Assembly (NCBI RefSeq): GCF_001907195.1
Contig: NZ_LVWA01000004.1
Span: forward strand, 248,001-312,000
DNA length: 64,000 bases
Origin: Pontibacter flavimaris
Lineage (GTDB): Bacteria; Bacteroidota; Bacteroidia; Cytophagales; Hymenobacteraceae
Direction of reading: 5' to 3'
Position numbers and translations under genes: made by a program. Positions 27,813 through 36,800 of the stretch are shown here, in pieces. The notes beneath the pieces were generated by a model. The model had not been told where the DNA came from. It ran no database searches and saw only the letters and a list, made by a program, of their open reading frames with translations. Each line of letters opens with the position of its first letter. Position 1 is the stretch's first letter.

Positions 27813-28124
27813 GTGAAAAAATTTTCTGACTCCCTGTTTTCTTCCTCATTTCTGCCTATTTCAGTCATTCTTTTACCTGCCTTTTATACTTGCCGGTAGT
27901 CGTTACCTCTGCCCGTTAGCTTACACACGTGTAAGTGCCTTTGGTTTCTTACGCACGCAGCAGGTTTGTGATTGGCAGTAGCAACGTAAATGCTTTGCTC
28001 AGCAAAGCAGCTTTAAATGTATGAGGTGAGGCTTTGGTAAAGTATGAAATGGCAATGACAAATAGGATGCGGCAGACTTTTGTTGCAGCTGTGGCCAAAG
28101 CAGCAAAGGGAATTGAGCGGGATT

Positions 28125-28460
28125 TATACTTGGCTTATTATGGTGATGCCGTTGAGGATTGGTTTATACTTTGTGCCCGCTGGCGCGGCAGTGAGTTATA
28201 CTTCAGAAAGCATCTGGATCAAGTATGTCCGTTTATACTTAGTTCCTTCGTCGGTTCGATACGTTTTATACTTCCCTGCTTGTTGGAGTCTATGCGGCCA
28301 GCACTTGCTATACTTCTTATAGTATTCGTGCCTTCTGACTCGTGTTTCTGGTACCTCAGATAGGTGTCTTTTTTATTTAATGCTTCTGTTTGCTGGAGTT
28401 TATACTTGCCGGGGCATAAAAAAAGGAGAGGCTTCCGCTTCTCCTTTTCCCGTTATACTT
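28125..28460. repeat. Array of eight TATACTT words, one orientation
   Basis: TATACTT begins at 28125, 28165, 28197, 28234, 28267, 28309, 28401 and 28454. The first six are spaced 32-42 bases apart, and the intervening sequence is not itself repeated. Confidence 0.8.
28421..28448 (-). terminator. Terminator after the Ig-like lipoprotein gene
   Basis: AAAAGGAGA and TCTCCTTTT arms (with an inner GC/GC pair) flank the loop. On the minus strand it is followed by TTTTATGCC. It lies 20 bases past the stop. Confidence 0.75.
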
Positions 28461-28467
28461 GGCTGTC

Positions 28468-30078
28468 CTAGAATTTCAGGTCCAGGTCCTCCACCTCCCA
28501 GTTTGCGCGAACCTCTATCGTGGCCGGGTGCATGTATACTGGCTCCGGCTGTACTTTAAACTCAGGATCTGCCTTATCCCACTTGCCGTTCTTGTTCTCG
28601 TCGATCAGCACCCGAATGTAATAACTGCCCGGAGCAATATTCCGAAACCGGAAAGTCTTGCCTACGCCGCGTTCCTCTACCACCTTATACTCGCTGTTTA
28701 AGAGTTGCAGAGTATAGGAAGTATGGTCCGTGCTGATGTTGCCGCTCAGGCTTCCGGTGGATCCTTTGCCTTCCGCTATGGCCAGCTGCAGCGGTGCAAA
28801 CGAGAGTGCCGGTCCCTCCAGTGGTTGTATGGCCGTGCTGTCCAACAATACCGTCAGTTGCCTGATGTTACTGCTGATGCTTGGTACAGCGAAGCGCAGT
28901 TCTGTGTTTGTCTTGTCCAGGCTTACCTGCTCGGGGTGCTGCAACGCTTCTACCACCACGCTGTCGGCCATCAGTGTCACTGGTGCTTTACCGGCTAAGC
29001 GAACGGGTGTCTGCAGCTCCACTACTACCTCTTGCCCCACCTTGTATCCAGCGTTCCCGTTGTTCATAACTTTTATTGCGGCCCCTTTTATGCGTGTAGA
29101 AGGTTTACCCTCAAACGCGATATCCAGTGTGTCCGAGCCGATATTGCCCGCGGAATCAACAGCCGCAAGTATGACTTTTCCACCTCCGAAATTCGCTGTC
29201 TTGAATAGCTCTGCTGTTTTTCCGTCTAGCAGCCTCTTGCTCATCAGCGTGTCTTTACCGGCCACAGGGATAGCCGTGAACTGCTGTATCCCCTCATTGT
29301 ATCCTGCCACAAACCTGTCAGTAAAGCGGCCCCGGCTCAGAAGTATGGGTTTCTTGGTGTCTATCCTAACCGTCTGCAGCTTTACTGTATCGGTATTCGG
29401 CGTAATGGTAATGGGCTTCGCCAGGTAGGCAATCCGCTCTTCCTCCGAGTCATAGTAGCTGTTGCTGTTTTTGTCTATCAGGGCGTACATGCGGTAGCTG
29501 CCTTCCTTCACATTCTCCATCGTAAAGTTGCCCTGTGCATCCGCTGCGGTGAGGTAGTATGGCCTGTTCTTGCGCACGCTCATGGTGTCTCCTGCCTGGT
29601 AGAGCAGCACCAGCGCCTCTTTCTCCGGTGTCTGCTTCATCAGGTCCACCACTGTTCCGCTCACGCGGCTGGAGTCTATAAAGGAGCCGGTGCTGAACGA
29701 CAGCCTGAGGTCCTGAGCCTTGTTCTTTTCGGTGATGTCTGTTATTCCGTTCCTGAAATTGAAGGTGTAGGTGGTGCTATCCTCCAGCGGCTTTTCAAAC
29801 TCCAGCGTCAGCACATTCCGGTTCGGAATCACCTTGTAGGGATTGTTGACATTAGGGGTGATGAGGAGCTCCTTGGTCAATGTATTCTGCTGAACCTCTT
29901 CGTCAAACTCCAGCGTGATGGTGCGGGTATCCACATTCAGTTGCTGGTCCTTTGGGTTACTGTTCACCAATTTTGGTGGGGTCTGGTCCCGTGGTCCTCC
30001 CTCCGGTGGGCTTTGCGTGGCGCAGGCAGCCATTCCTGTGGCAAGGGCGGCTGCAATAAATGCTTTTATTAGCTTCAT
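28468..30078 (-). CDS. Ig-like (Big_5/SbsA) domain lipoprotein
   Basis: The 536-residue product from the ATG at 30078 has a lipobox ending at Cys19 (GMAAC). A SbsA-like bacterial Ig domain follows (about 30-130: PPKLVNSNPKDQQLNVDTRTITLEFDE). Carboxypeptidase-regulatory-like or Ig repeats follow, including two SYRMYALIDKNSNSYYD / SYYIRVLIDENKNGKWD units. It is probably exposed at the cell surface or periplasm. The ORF extends to a TTG at 30096, but that lacks a proper signal-peptide start. It ends the mnmG-methyltransferase block. Confidence 0.85.
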   Translation of the reverse strand: MKLIKAFIAAALATGMAACATQSPPEGGPRDQTPPKLVNSNPKDQQLNVDTRTITLEFDEEVQQNTLTKELLITPNVNNPYKVIPNRNVLTLEFEKPLEDSTTYTFNFRNGITDITEKNKAQDLRLSFSTGSFIDSSRVSGTVVDLMKQTPEKEALVLLYQAGDTMSVRKNRPYYLTAADAQGNFTMENVKEGSYRMYALIDKNSNSYYDSEEERIAYLAKPITITPNTDTVKLQTVRIDTKKPILLSRGRFTDRFVAGYNEGIQQFTAIPVAGKDTLMSKRLLDGKTAELFKTANFGGGKVILAAVDSAGNIGSDTLDIAFEGKPSTRIKGAAIKVMNNGNAGYKVGQEVVVELQTPVRLAGKAPVTLMADSVVVEALQHPEQVSLDKTNTELRFAVPSISSNIRQLTVLLDSTAIQPLEGPALSFAPLQLAIAEGKGSTGSLSGNISTDHTSYTLQLLNSEYKVVEERGVGKTFRFRNIAPGSYYIRVLIDENKNGKWDKADPEFKVQPEPVYMHPATIEVRANWEVEDLDLKF

Positions 30079-30101
30079 GGGCTGTGTGGTCATCAAATCA
30101 A

Positions 30102-30134
30102 AATAGGCAAACTCTCGCTTGCCTATTTTTTTTC
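30102..30134 (-). terminator. Hairpin between methyltransferase and Ig-like genes
   Basis: A perfect 9-bp stem AATAGGCAA/TTGCCTATT. The plus-strand side is followed by a T-run and the minus-strand side by TTTGATTTG. It probably ends the mnmG-methyltransferase transcript. Confidence 0.65.
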
Positions 30135-30152
30135 CTGCGCAATTTGGCGCTA

Positions 30153-31040
30153 TTATTTTCTTTTCGCTATAAAAATCAAACTGGAGTAATCGTTGCCGTT
30201 CTTCTCAGCATAGCTGTTGGAGCGGTACCCGTTCATCACGCTCGTTAGCATCTTTGTCTTGCCCTGCTTTTGCTTCTCGCTCAGCAAACTCACATAATAA
30301 GCATCGAATTTCATGGGCAGCACCTCCTCAAGCCTCATCTTATGCTTCTTCAGGAAGCGCTTCATGGTAGGCTGCGTAAAGTGGTAGAGGTGGCGCGGCA
30401 CATCGTAGGCGGCCCAGTTCTCCTTGTACTCCTGCGCGTCATGCGAGTCGGCGTTCGGTACGGCAATGATCAGGGTTCCGTCTTCCTGCAGGTGCTCCAG
30501 CAACTGCTCCATTGTCTCGTTCAGCGCATGGATATGCTCCAGCACATGCCACAGCGTGATCACTTCATACTTCTCCCCCTCTATGTCTTCCAGCGTTTCG
30601 GCTATGATCTCTCCGGTTTGCACCGTGGCTTTCTTTCGGGCCTTGGAATTTGGTTCGATGCCCCTTATCTCCCAGCCATCCTTTTTGCATGCGCTCAGAA
30701 AAACCCCGGTGCCGCATCCATAGTCCAGTATACTTCCTTTTACGGGTGCGTATTTGTTGATTAGCTCCACCTTCTGCTTGGTCGTGATGGAGCGCACCAC
30801 ATGATAGGCCCTGTTGATAATTCCGTTGGTGGTGTTGGAGTGCGAGATGTAATCATCTGACTCATAGTACTGGCTTATACTCTGCGCGTCGGGCCTCGGG
30901 TTTGTGAACTTGAACGAGCAGTTCTCACATTCCACAATCACAAAGCTCTCTTTCGAGACAGCGTTGTCGTTTACTACTAAAAAGTTTTTAAAGGCTTCCT
31001 TGCCGCAGATCGGGCATTGCTCCAGTCTTTCGTAGCTCAT
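30153..31040 (-). CDS. Class I SAM-dependent methyltransferase with zinc-ribbon N-terminus
   Basis: The 295-residue protein starts with a CPICG...CENCSF zinc-ribbon (about residues 9-41). A Rossmann methyltransferase domain follows, with motif I LDYGCGTGVFL at about residue 105 and the acidic motif II in RGIEPNS. The VLEHIHALNETMEQLLEHLQEDGTLIIAVPN segment is typical of UbiE/type 12 methyltransferases. The substrate is unknown. Its ATG follows the mnmG stop with no gap, so it is translationally linked to mnmG. Confidence 0.9.
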   Translation of the reverse strand: MSYERLEQCPICGKEAFKNFLVVNDNAVSKESFVIVECENCSFKFTNPRPDAQSISQYYESDDYISHSNTTNGIINRAYHVVRSITTKQKVELINKYAPVKGSILDYGCGTGVFLSACKKDGWEIRGIEPNSKARKKATVQTGEIIAETLEDIEGEKYEVITLWHVLEHIHALNETMEQLLEHLQEDGTLIIAVPNADSHDAQEYKENWAAYDVPRHLYHFTQPTMKRFLKKHKMRLEEVLPMKFDAYYVSLLSEKQKQGKTKMLTSVMNGYRSNSYAEKNGNDYSSLIFIAKRK

Positions 31041-32903
31041 TTATTTTCCCAGGTATACCATTAACACCGATATGTCAGCCGGCGACACGCCACTGATCCG
31101 GGAGGCCTGGCCTATTGTTTCCGGCTCCACTTTCAGTAGTTTTTCCTTTGCTTCCTTAGATAACGCAGGGATGTCGCGGTAGTTTATTTTTCCTTTGATA
31201 GTATAGTTTTCAAGTTCCCCCATCTTGGCCGCCATCGCATACTCTTTCTCAATGTAGGTCTCATACTTCACCTGAATGCCTGCCTGCTCCACGCTGTCGG
31301 GCTTAAACTTGCTCAGGTATTCGGCTACGGCGGGTATGGCTCTGGCGATGTCCTCGATCTCCACGTTCGGGCGCTTGATGAGCTGGCCAGCGCGTTGCTT
31401 TTCTGTTATCGGCGCAGAGCCCAGCTCCTCCAGCATGCTGTTGATATTTCCGGGCTCAATCGGCTTGTTATTCAAGTAGGCGATGATTTCTGCCGTTTCC
31501 GTGATCTTCTTATCCACAGCCTGCATGCGGCTTTCGTCGGCCAGCCCCAGCTCATATCCCATCTTGGTAAGGCGGATATCGGCATTGTCCTGGCGCAGCA
31601 GGATGCGGTGCTCGGCGCGCGACGTGAACATGCGGTAAGGTTCGTCGGTGCCTTTGTTCACCAGGTCATCAATCAGCACACCGATGTATGCTTCGGATCT
31701 CTTAAGTATGAACGGTTCTTTGTCGTTAATCTTGTTGTGCGCGTTGATGGCTGCCATCAATCCCTGGCACGCTGCTTCCTCATAACCCGTGGTACCGTTT
31801 ATCTGGCCTGCAAAGTATAGGTTCTGTACCAGCTTTGTCTCCAGCGTCAGGTTCAGCTGCGTGGGCGGGAAGAAGTCATACTCGATGGCGTAGCCCGGAC
31901 GAAACATCTTCGCGTTCTCAAAGCCTTCAATCTTGCGCAGCGCCTCATATTGCACGTGCTCCGGAAGCGAGCTGGAGAAACCGTTCACGTATACTTCCAC
32001 GGTGTTCCATCCTTCCGGCTCCACAAAGATCTGGTGGCGGGTGCGGTCGGCGAAGCGGTTGATCTTGTCTTCTATACTTGGGCAGTAGCGTGGCCCCAAT
32101 CCCTGGATGCGTCCCTGGAACATCGGTGATTTCTCAAAGCCTGTCTTCAGGATTTCGTGCACCTCCGGATTGGTATAGGTAATGTAGCAGCTGCGTTGCT
32201 TGGGCAGCGGCTGGGTGTCAGTATAGGAGAATTTGCTTGGGTTCTCATCGCCAAACTGCTCCTCCATTTTGCTGTAGTCGAGCGAGCGGCCATCTACGCG
32301 CGGCGGTGTTCCGGTCTTCATGCGGCCGGCTTCAAAGCCCAGTTCTTTCAGTTGCTCGGTGATGCCTTTCGCTGCTTTTTCTGCGGAGCGGCCCCCGCCC
32401 ATCTGCTTCTCACCGATGTGGATAATGCCATTCAGAAACGTGCCGTTCGTAAGTATAACGGCTTTTCCACGTATAGTTATCCCCAGGCTCGTGCGTACGC
32501 CAACGGCGCGACCATTCTCCACTTCGATGCTTGTCACCATCTCCTGCCAGAAGTCCACGTTCTCGGTTTGCTCCAGGCTCAGGCGCCAGGCCTCGGCAAA
32601 ACGCATGCGATCGCTTTGGGCGCGCGGGCTCCACATAGCCGGGCCTTTCGACTTATTGAGCATGCGGAATTGGATCATGGTCTGGTCAGTGATGATGCCG
32701 CTCATGCCGCCGAGGGCATCCACCTCGCGCACGATCTGCCCTTTGGCTACGCCGCCCATGGCTGGGTTGCACGACATCTGCGCGATCGTGTTCATGTTCA
32801 TGGTTGCCAGCAGCACCTTCGAACCCATCTTCGCTGCGGCCGCCGCGGCTTCACAGCCTGCGTGCCCAGCACCAACAACTATAATATCGTATTCTGGAAA
32901 CAT
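31041..32903 (-). CDS. mnmG: tRNA uridine-5-carboxymethylaminomethyl enzyme MnmG (GidA)
   Basis: The 620-residue flavoprotein carries the FAD motif VGAGHAGCEAA (about 8-18) and the family blocks DQTMIQFRMLN and KTGTPPRVDGRSLDY. The C-terminal helical region ends with SRISGVSPADISVLMVYL. With MnmE it modifies the wobble uridine of several tRNAs. In many bacteria gidA lies near the replication origin. Here a perfect parS palindrome sits in its leader (32922-32937) and a TATCTTTG promoter lies inside the 3' end of ybeY. Confidence 0.97.
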   Translation of the reverse strand: MFPEYDIIVVGAGHAGCEAAAAAAKMGSKVLLATMNMNTIAQMSCNPAMGGVAKGQIVREVDALGGMSGIITDQTMIQFRMLNKSKGPAMWSPRAQSDRMRFAEAWRLSLEQTENVDFWQEMVTSIEVENGRAVGVRTSLGITIRGKAVILTNGTFLNGIIHIGEKQMGGGRSAEKAAKGITEQLKELGFEAGRMKTGTPPRVDGRSLDYSKMEEQFGDENPSKFSYTDTQPLPKQRSCYITYTNPEVHEILKTGFEKSPMFQGRIQGLGPRYCPSIEDKINRFADRTRHQIFVEPEGWNTVEVYVNGFSSSLPEHVQYEALRKIEGFENAKMFRPGYAIEYDFFPPTQLNLTLETKLVQNLYFAGQINGTTGYEEAACQGLMAAINAHNKINDKEPFILKRSEAYIGVLIDDLVNKGTDEPYRMFTSRAEHRILLRQDNADIRLTKMGYELGLADESRMQAVDKKITETAEIIAYLNNKPIEPGNINSMLEELGSAPITEKQRAGQLIKRPNVEIEDIARAIPAVAEYLSKFKPDSVEQAGIQVKYETYIEKEYAMAAKMGELENYTIKGKINYRDIPALSKEAKEKLLKVEPETIGQASRISGVSPADISVLMVYLGK

Positions 32904-32921
32904 GTATTCTGGTTTAAGAGA

Positions 32922-32937
32922 TGTTTCACGTGAAACA
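32922..32937. promoter_or_regulatory. Perfect parS site (ParB-binding palindrome)
   Basis: The 16-bp palindrome TGTTTCACGTGAAACA (extended to 18 bp by flanking A and T) matches the parS consensus TGTTnCACGTGAAACA exactly. ParB clusters on such sites, usually near the origin, for chromosome segregation. It sits 19 bases upstream of the mnmG ATG, inside the predicted mRNA leader, so bound ParB could also affect mnmG expression. Confidence 0.92.
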
Positions 32938-32967
32938 TCAGCAAGGGGTTGGTAATTCCGTTAGACA

Positions 32968-33396
32968 CTAAAATTTGCGCAAAGATAGCGAAGAATCTTC
33001 TTCTTTACGCATAAGTGCCTCTTGCGCTTCTGTCTTATCCTTAAAACCAAGCAGGTGCAGCACCCCATGGATGATGACGCGGTGCAATTCGTCTTCAAAC
33101 GCAGTGCCGTGGTCCTGGGCATTGTCGCGCACACGGTCTATGCTAATAAAAACATCACCTTCAATGATGCCATCCTCGTCGGCATTATTGAAGGTGATGA
33201 TGTCTGTCAGCGTATCGTGGTCGAGATACTCGACGTTGATCTCGTGGAGGTAATCGTCGGAGCAGAAGATGTAGGTGAGGTTGCTGAGGTCTTGTCCGTG
33301 GCGCGCGACGATGGATGCAATCCACTCCGCTACCTGCTCTGGGTTGTTTAGCTCGAATTCTACATCCTCGCTAAAGAACTCAATTGGATGATCCAT
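32968..33396 (-). CDS. ybeY: Endoribonuclease YbeY (rRNA maturation factor)
   Basis: The 142-residue metalloprotein has the zinc-site helix HRVIIHGVLHLLGF. Two of the three usual histidines (H-x3-H) are present. The third, normally in GYDH, is replaced by GFKDKT, a variant I believe occurs in Bacteroidota. It takes part in 16S rRNA 3'-end maturation and ribosome quality control. Its start codon overlaps the end of the upstream ATPase gene (17 bases), so the pair is coupled. Confidence 0.92.
   Translation of the reverse strand: MDHPIEFFSEDVEFELNNPEQVAEWIASIVARHGQDLSNLTYIFCSDDYLHEINVEYLDHDTLTDIITFNNADEDGIIEGDVFISIDRVRDNAQDHGTAFEDELHRVIIHGVLHLLGFKDKTEAQEALMRKEEDSSLSLRKF
32980..32987 (-). promoter_or_regulatory. 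-7 element for mnmG within ybeY
   Basis: The minus strand reads TATCTTTG (TAnnTTTG) about 77 bases before the mnmG ATG, overlapping the last codons of ybeY. It would place the parS site in the transcribed leader. Confidence 0.5.
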
Positions 33397-33805
33397 TCTC
33401 TGGAAAGGGGATGTTAAAGATTAGCTGTACTTTTTTTCCTTCGTCCAGGAAGTTTACCTCGTCGCACAGGTTGCGCATCAGGAAGATGCCGCGTCCACCA
33501 GGGTTCTCCAGGTTTTCGGGTGCGGTGGGGTCTGGCAAATGCTCGTAGTCAAAGCCCGGGCCCTCATCAGCCACCTCAAAAAGTAACTTATTCTCCTCTA
33601 CCTGTAACGTCAAGTACACATTCTTGTCTTTATCAAACTTATTGCCGTGGCGAATAGCGTTGTTTACAGATTCCGTTACGGCAACCATGATGTTGCCATA
33701 GATGTCATCTTCAAACTCAAACTCATCTTTAGAGTTGTCGATAAAGCTTTCTATTACTCTGATGTTTTCGATTAGGGAAGGAATCTGAATTTTAACCTGA
33801 TTCAT
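33380..33805 (-). CDS. RsbW/SpoIIAB-like ATP-binding regulatory protein
   Basis: The 141-residue protein is a stand-alone HATPase. The N-box is VAVTESVNNAIRHGNKFD (about 56-72), the G1 box VADEGPGFDYEHLPDP (about 95-110), and the G2 region GGRGIFLMRNLCDEV. Such proteins act as anti-sigma kinases or switch partners of STAS-domain proteins. No antagonist or sigma gene is adjacent, so its partner lies elsewhere. It sits in a block with DUF4175 upstream and ybeY downstream. Confidence 0.88.
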   Translation of the reverse strand: MNQVKIQIPSLIENIRVIESFIDNSKDEFEFEDDIYGNIMVAVTESVNNAIRHGNKFDKDKNVYLTLQVEENKLLFEVADEGPGFDYEHLPDPTAPENLENPGGRGIFLMRNLCDEVNFLDEGKKVQLIFNIPFPENGSSN

Positions 33806-33835
33806 ATTAATCGTTAAGTGTAAAATAGGTGCTGG

Positions 33836-36800
33836 TTATTTGCTTATGTTTTGGAAGTACTCGTTTACCTTCTGCTTATAGTACGGTGAAAGCGCAGGAG
33901 GTATGGTCTTGAGTAGTTCCGTTTGTTTTTCTTTAGCCTTTATATATCGCTCGAACGAAGGGGGGACATTGCGGGCAACCTCCTGAGCTGTCGTTGCTTC
34001 ACGTTTATTGTCCAATTCCCGTTCCCTTGCGGACTTCTCTGCTTCAAGCAAACGTGTCAGGATTTCGCGCTGCCGCTGAATGGTTTGCTCAGTCAAACGT
34101 TTATTAACGAGATCAGTTTCGCTTTGTTCCATCATCTTGCTAATATTTCCCAGGTTGCCGTTTTGGCCCTTTTCGCCAGGTTTTGCCCCCTGTTTCTCCA
34201 GTTCTTTCAAAGCGTTCCGCAGCGCCTCCTGCTCCGCAGCCAATTTAGCTAATTCTTCAGAAAGTGCCTTGCCTGATTTGCCTCCTTTTTTCAGATCTTC
34301 GATTTTTTTGTTCAATTGTTGCTGCAACTCGCCCATGTTGCCGGGCATTGGCTTATTGCCCTTCTGTTTTCCGGCCATGCTGCCCTGCATTTGCTGCATC
34401 GCCTGCTGCATTTGCTTCAGGGCGTCGTTGAGCATCAGGGCCAGGTTGTTCATACTTGTCATGGCGAGCTGCTGCTGCCCAGTGGCCTTGCCCAGGTTGC
34501 GCTCGCGGAGTTCCTGCACGCTGTTGTCCATACTTTGGTTCATGGCGGCCACCTCGCGGGTCACGAACGATTCGATCTGAAACACCTTTTTAGCCAGCGC
34601 AAACAGGCTGTCCTCTATCACCTGGGCATTGTCACGGATGTTTAGCTGCCGCTGCGAGAGCTCCACCATGCGCGGGTCGCTCTGGTTCACGCTGCGGAAC
34701 TGCTTCATCAAATCCTCCTGGTCGAAGGAGAGCGTGATCAGGTTCTCCAGGATGTCGCGGAGGTTGTCGAGGTTCTGCTGCATGCCCGACATGCTCATGC
34801 TGCTCTTCATCTCCTCCATCTGCTGGGCCATCTGCTTCATCTGCTGCCCTGCTTTCTGCTGCGACTCGCTGGCTTTCTTGTTCTCGTTCTTCTGAAGCTG
34901 CTCCTGGCTCTGCTCCATCTGCTGCTCTATACTTTGCTGGTCCTGCTGCTGTTGCTCCTCGTTTAGCTGGTTCGGGTTGTCCAGTTGCTTATTCAGGTCT
35001 TTCAGCTCTTCCATCTGCTCCTTCACATCCTCAAACTCCTCCTGCAGCTCCTGCTGCTGCTCCTGCAGGGATTGGTTCTCCTCTTGCTTCTGCTCGGTTT
35101 TCTGGGCCAGCTGTTCCTCCTTCTCCCCCATCTCCTCCAGCTTGTTGGCAATGTTGTCGAGCTTCTGCTCGAACTGCAGTTGCTTGAACAGCTCCAGCGC
35201 CCGCTCCAGCTCGCGCTCCAGGTTCTTCTCGCGGTTATCGAGCTTGCTCAGGAGTTGCTGCAGGTCCTGGTCGTTGGGCTGCTGCAGTTGCAGTAGTTTC
35301 TCCAGCTCCTCGTACAGCTTCTTCGTTTCCGGGTCCAGCAGGTCGTTCATGAGCTTCTGCAGCTCCTGCGCCTTCTCGGCCAGTTGCTTGTTTGGCTCGT
35401 TGAGCATATTTTGCTTTTTGTTGAGCTCCTCAAACAGTTCCTTCATAGAGTTGATGTCCTGCTCCAATTGCTTCTTCTTCGCGGCCAGGTCCTCGAGCTG
35501 CTTCTTGTCCTGCCAGTTCAGGTCGCGCTTGGTCTTCATCTTCTCCTCCGACCGGGATAGCTCCTGCTCCAACTGGTTTGCCCGCTCCAGGGTTTTACTC
35601 ATCTGGCTGGCCACCGATTGAGAATTATTGTCCAGCTCCTTCTGCAGCTCGCGCTTGTCCGGAACCTTGAGCTCATAGGTGCGAGTGCGGGCGCTCTTGG
35701 GGCCATGGATGCCATCATTGTCCCATACCTGCACAAAGTACTCCAGCTTGTCGCCGGGTTGCAGGTTCAGGGCGGCGGTGTTCCATTGGTGATAGTATGT
35801 TTGGCTGAGCTGCTGCTTGTTCAGGGGCAGCGCCTGGCTTTTATACTTTGCCTGCGGGTTTTTACTGTTGCTGATGCGGTACAGCAGCGCCAGCCGCGTC
35901 AGGCCGTAATCATCCGACACATCGCCGCCCAACACCATAAAGGAGTACAGCGCCGTGTCCTGGTACTGCTCCAGGCTGATCTGCGGGTTTCGGTCCGGGA
36001 TGGTGGTGATCTGGTAGCTGATCTGCTCCTTGTTCGTGCTATGCTCGTTGCGCAGGCTGATGCTATAGTTCTGGCTCTGGCTGAAATCCTTGCTGGCGGC
36101 AAAGGTGCTGCCGTCTTTCTGCGCTGTTATACTCTGAACAGGCTCCTCGAAGGTAAGTTTTATACTATCTGTTTCGGAGGTGGAGAAGTTCCAGGTGATG
36201 GTGCTGCCCTCGGGCACGGTAGCGTTGCCGGTGTTCTGTATCTCCTCCGGTTTGCGATTCAGGTACTTCGGGTATTGCACCAGCATCCGGAAATCCTTCA
36301 GGTTCGGGCGCGAGAGCAGGTTCAGGGTATAGTTGTCGGAGAAGAATCCGGAGCCCTCCAGCTGGAAATCCAAGGGGCGCTGCAGCTGCTTAAAGGTATA
36401 AGTATAACTGCCGTCAGGGTCCTGGCTTAGCTTTTGGCGGCGCCCGTTGTAGTTGATGTATACCTCGCTGGGCACGGTTTTGCCCTCCACTCCAACCTTA
36501 AGTATAAAATCCTCGCCGCGGAATGTCTGCAGCCCCTCGTTCTGCACCACAAAATTGAAAGGGGCCTGCGGCGTGTAATGCGTTTTATAGTGGATGATGC
36601 GCTCGGTGCCCTGCACGAAAATGGCCGGGTACACCAGCATGATTAGGAAGGCGATCAGGGCAGGCAACGCGATATACTTCAGCAGCGGCCTGTTTTCGCG
36701 GTACGAAACAGCCTCCTTAAACTTAAAGGAGAGCAACTGCTGGCTGCGCTGGGCGATACTCGCCCGGATCAACTCGTTGCTGCGGTCCTGCTGCTGCAGC

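Larger units (their letters stand above)
27284..28467. other. 1.18-kb AT-rich spacer with DnaA-box-like cluster and motif array
   Basis: No credible gene is seen. The left half (27284-27950) is AT-rich, with DnaA-box-like 9-mers and an AT stretch at 27419-27465. It also holds an inverted repeat CTTACAC-AC-GTGTAAG at 27920-27935. The right half (28120-28460) carries eight TATACTT copies in one orientation. A 109-codon ORF at 28034-28363 has no protein-like features. Confidence 0.7.

Noticed and set aside
28034..28363. 109-codon ORF in the large spacer
   Set aside because: It is built largely of the repeated TATACTT word (translating as I-L-Y-F-type repeats), with no start signal or homology sense.
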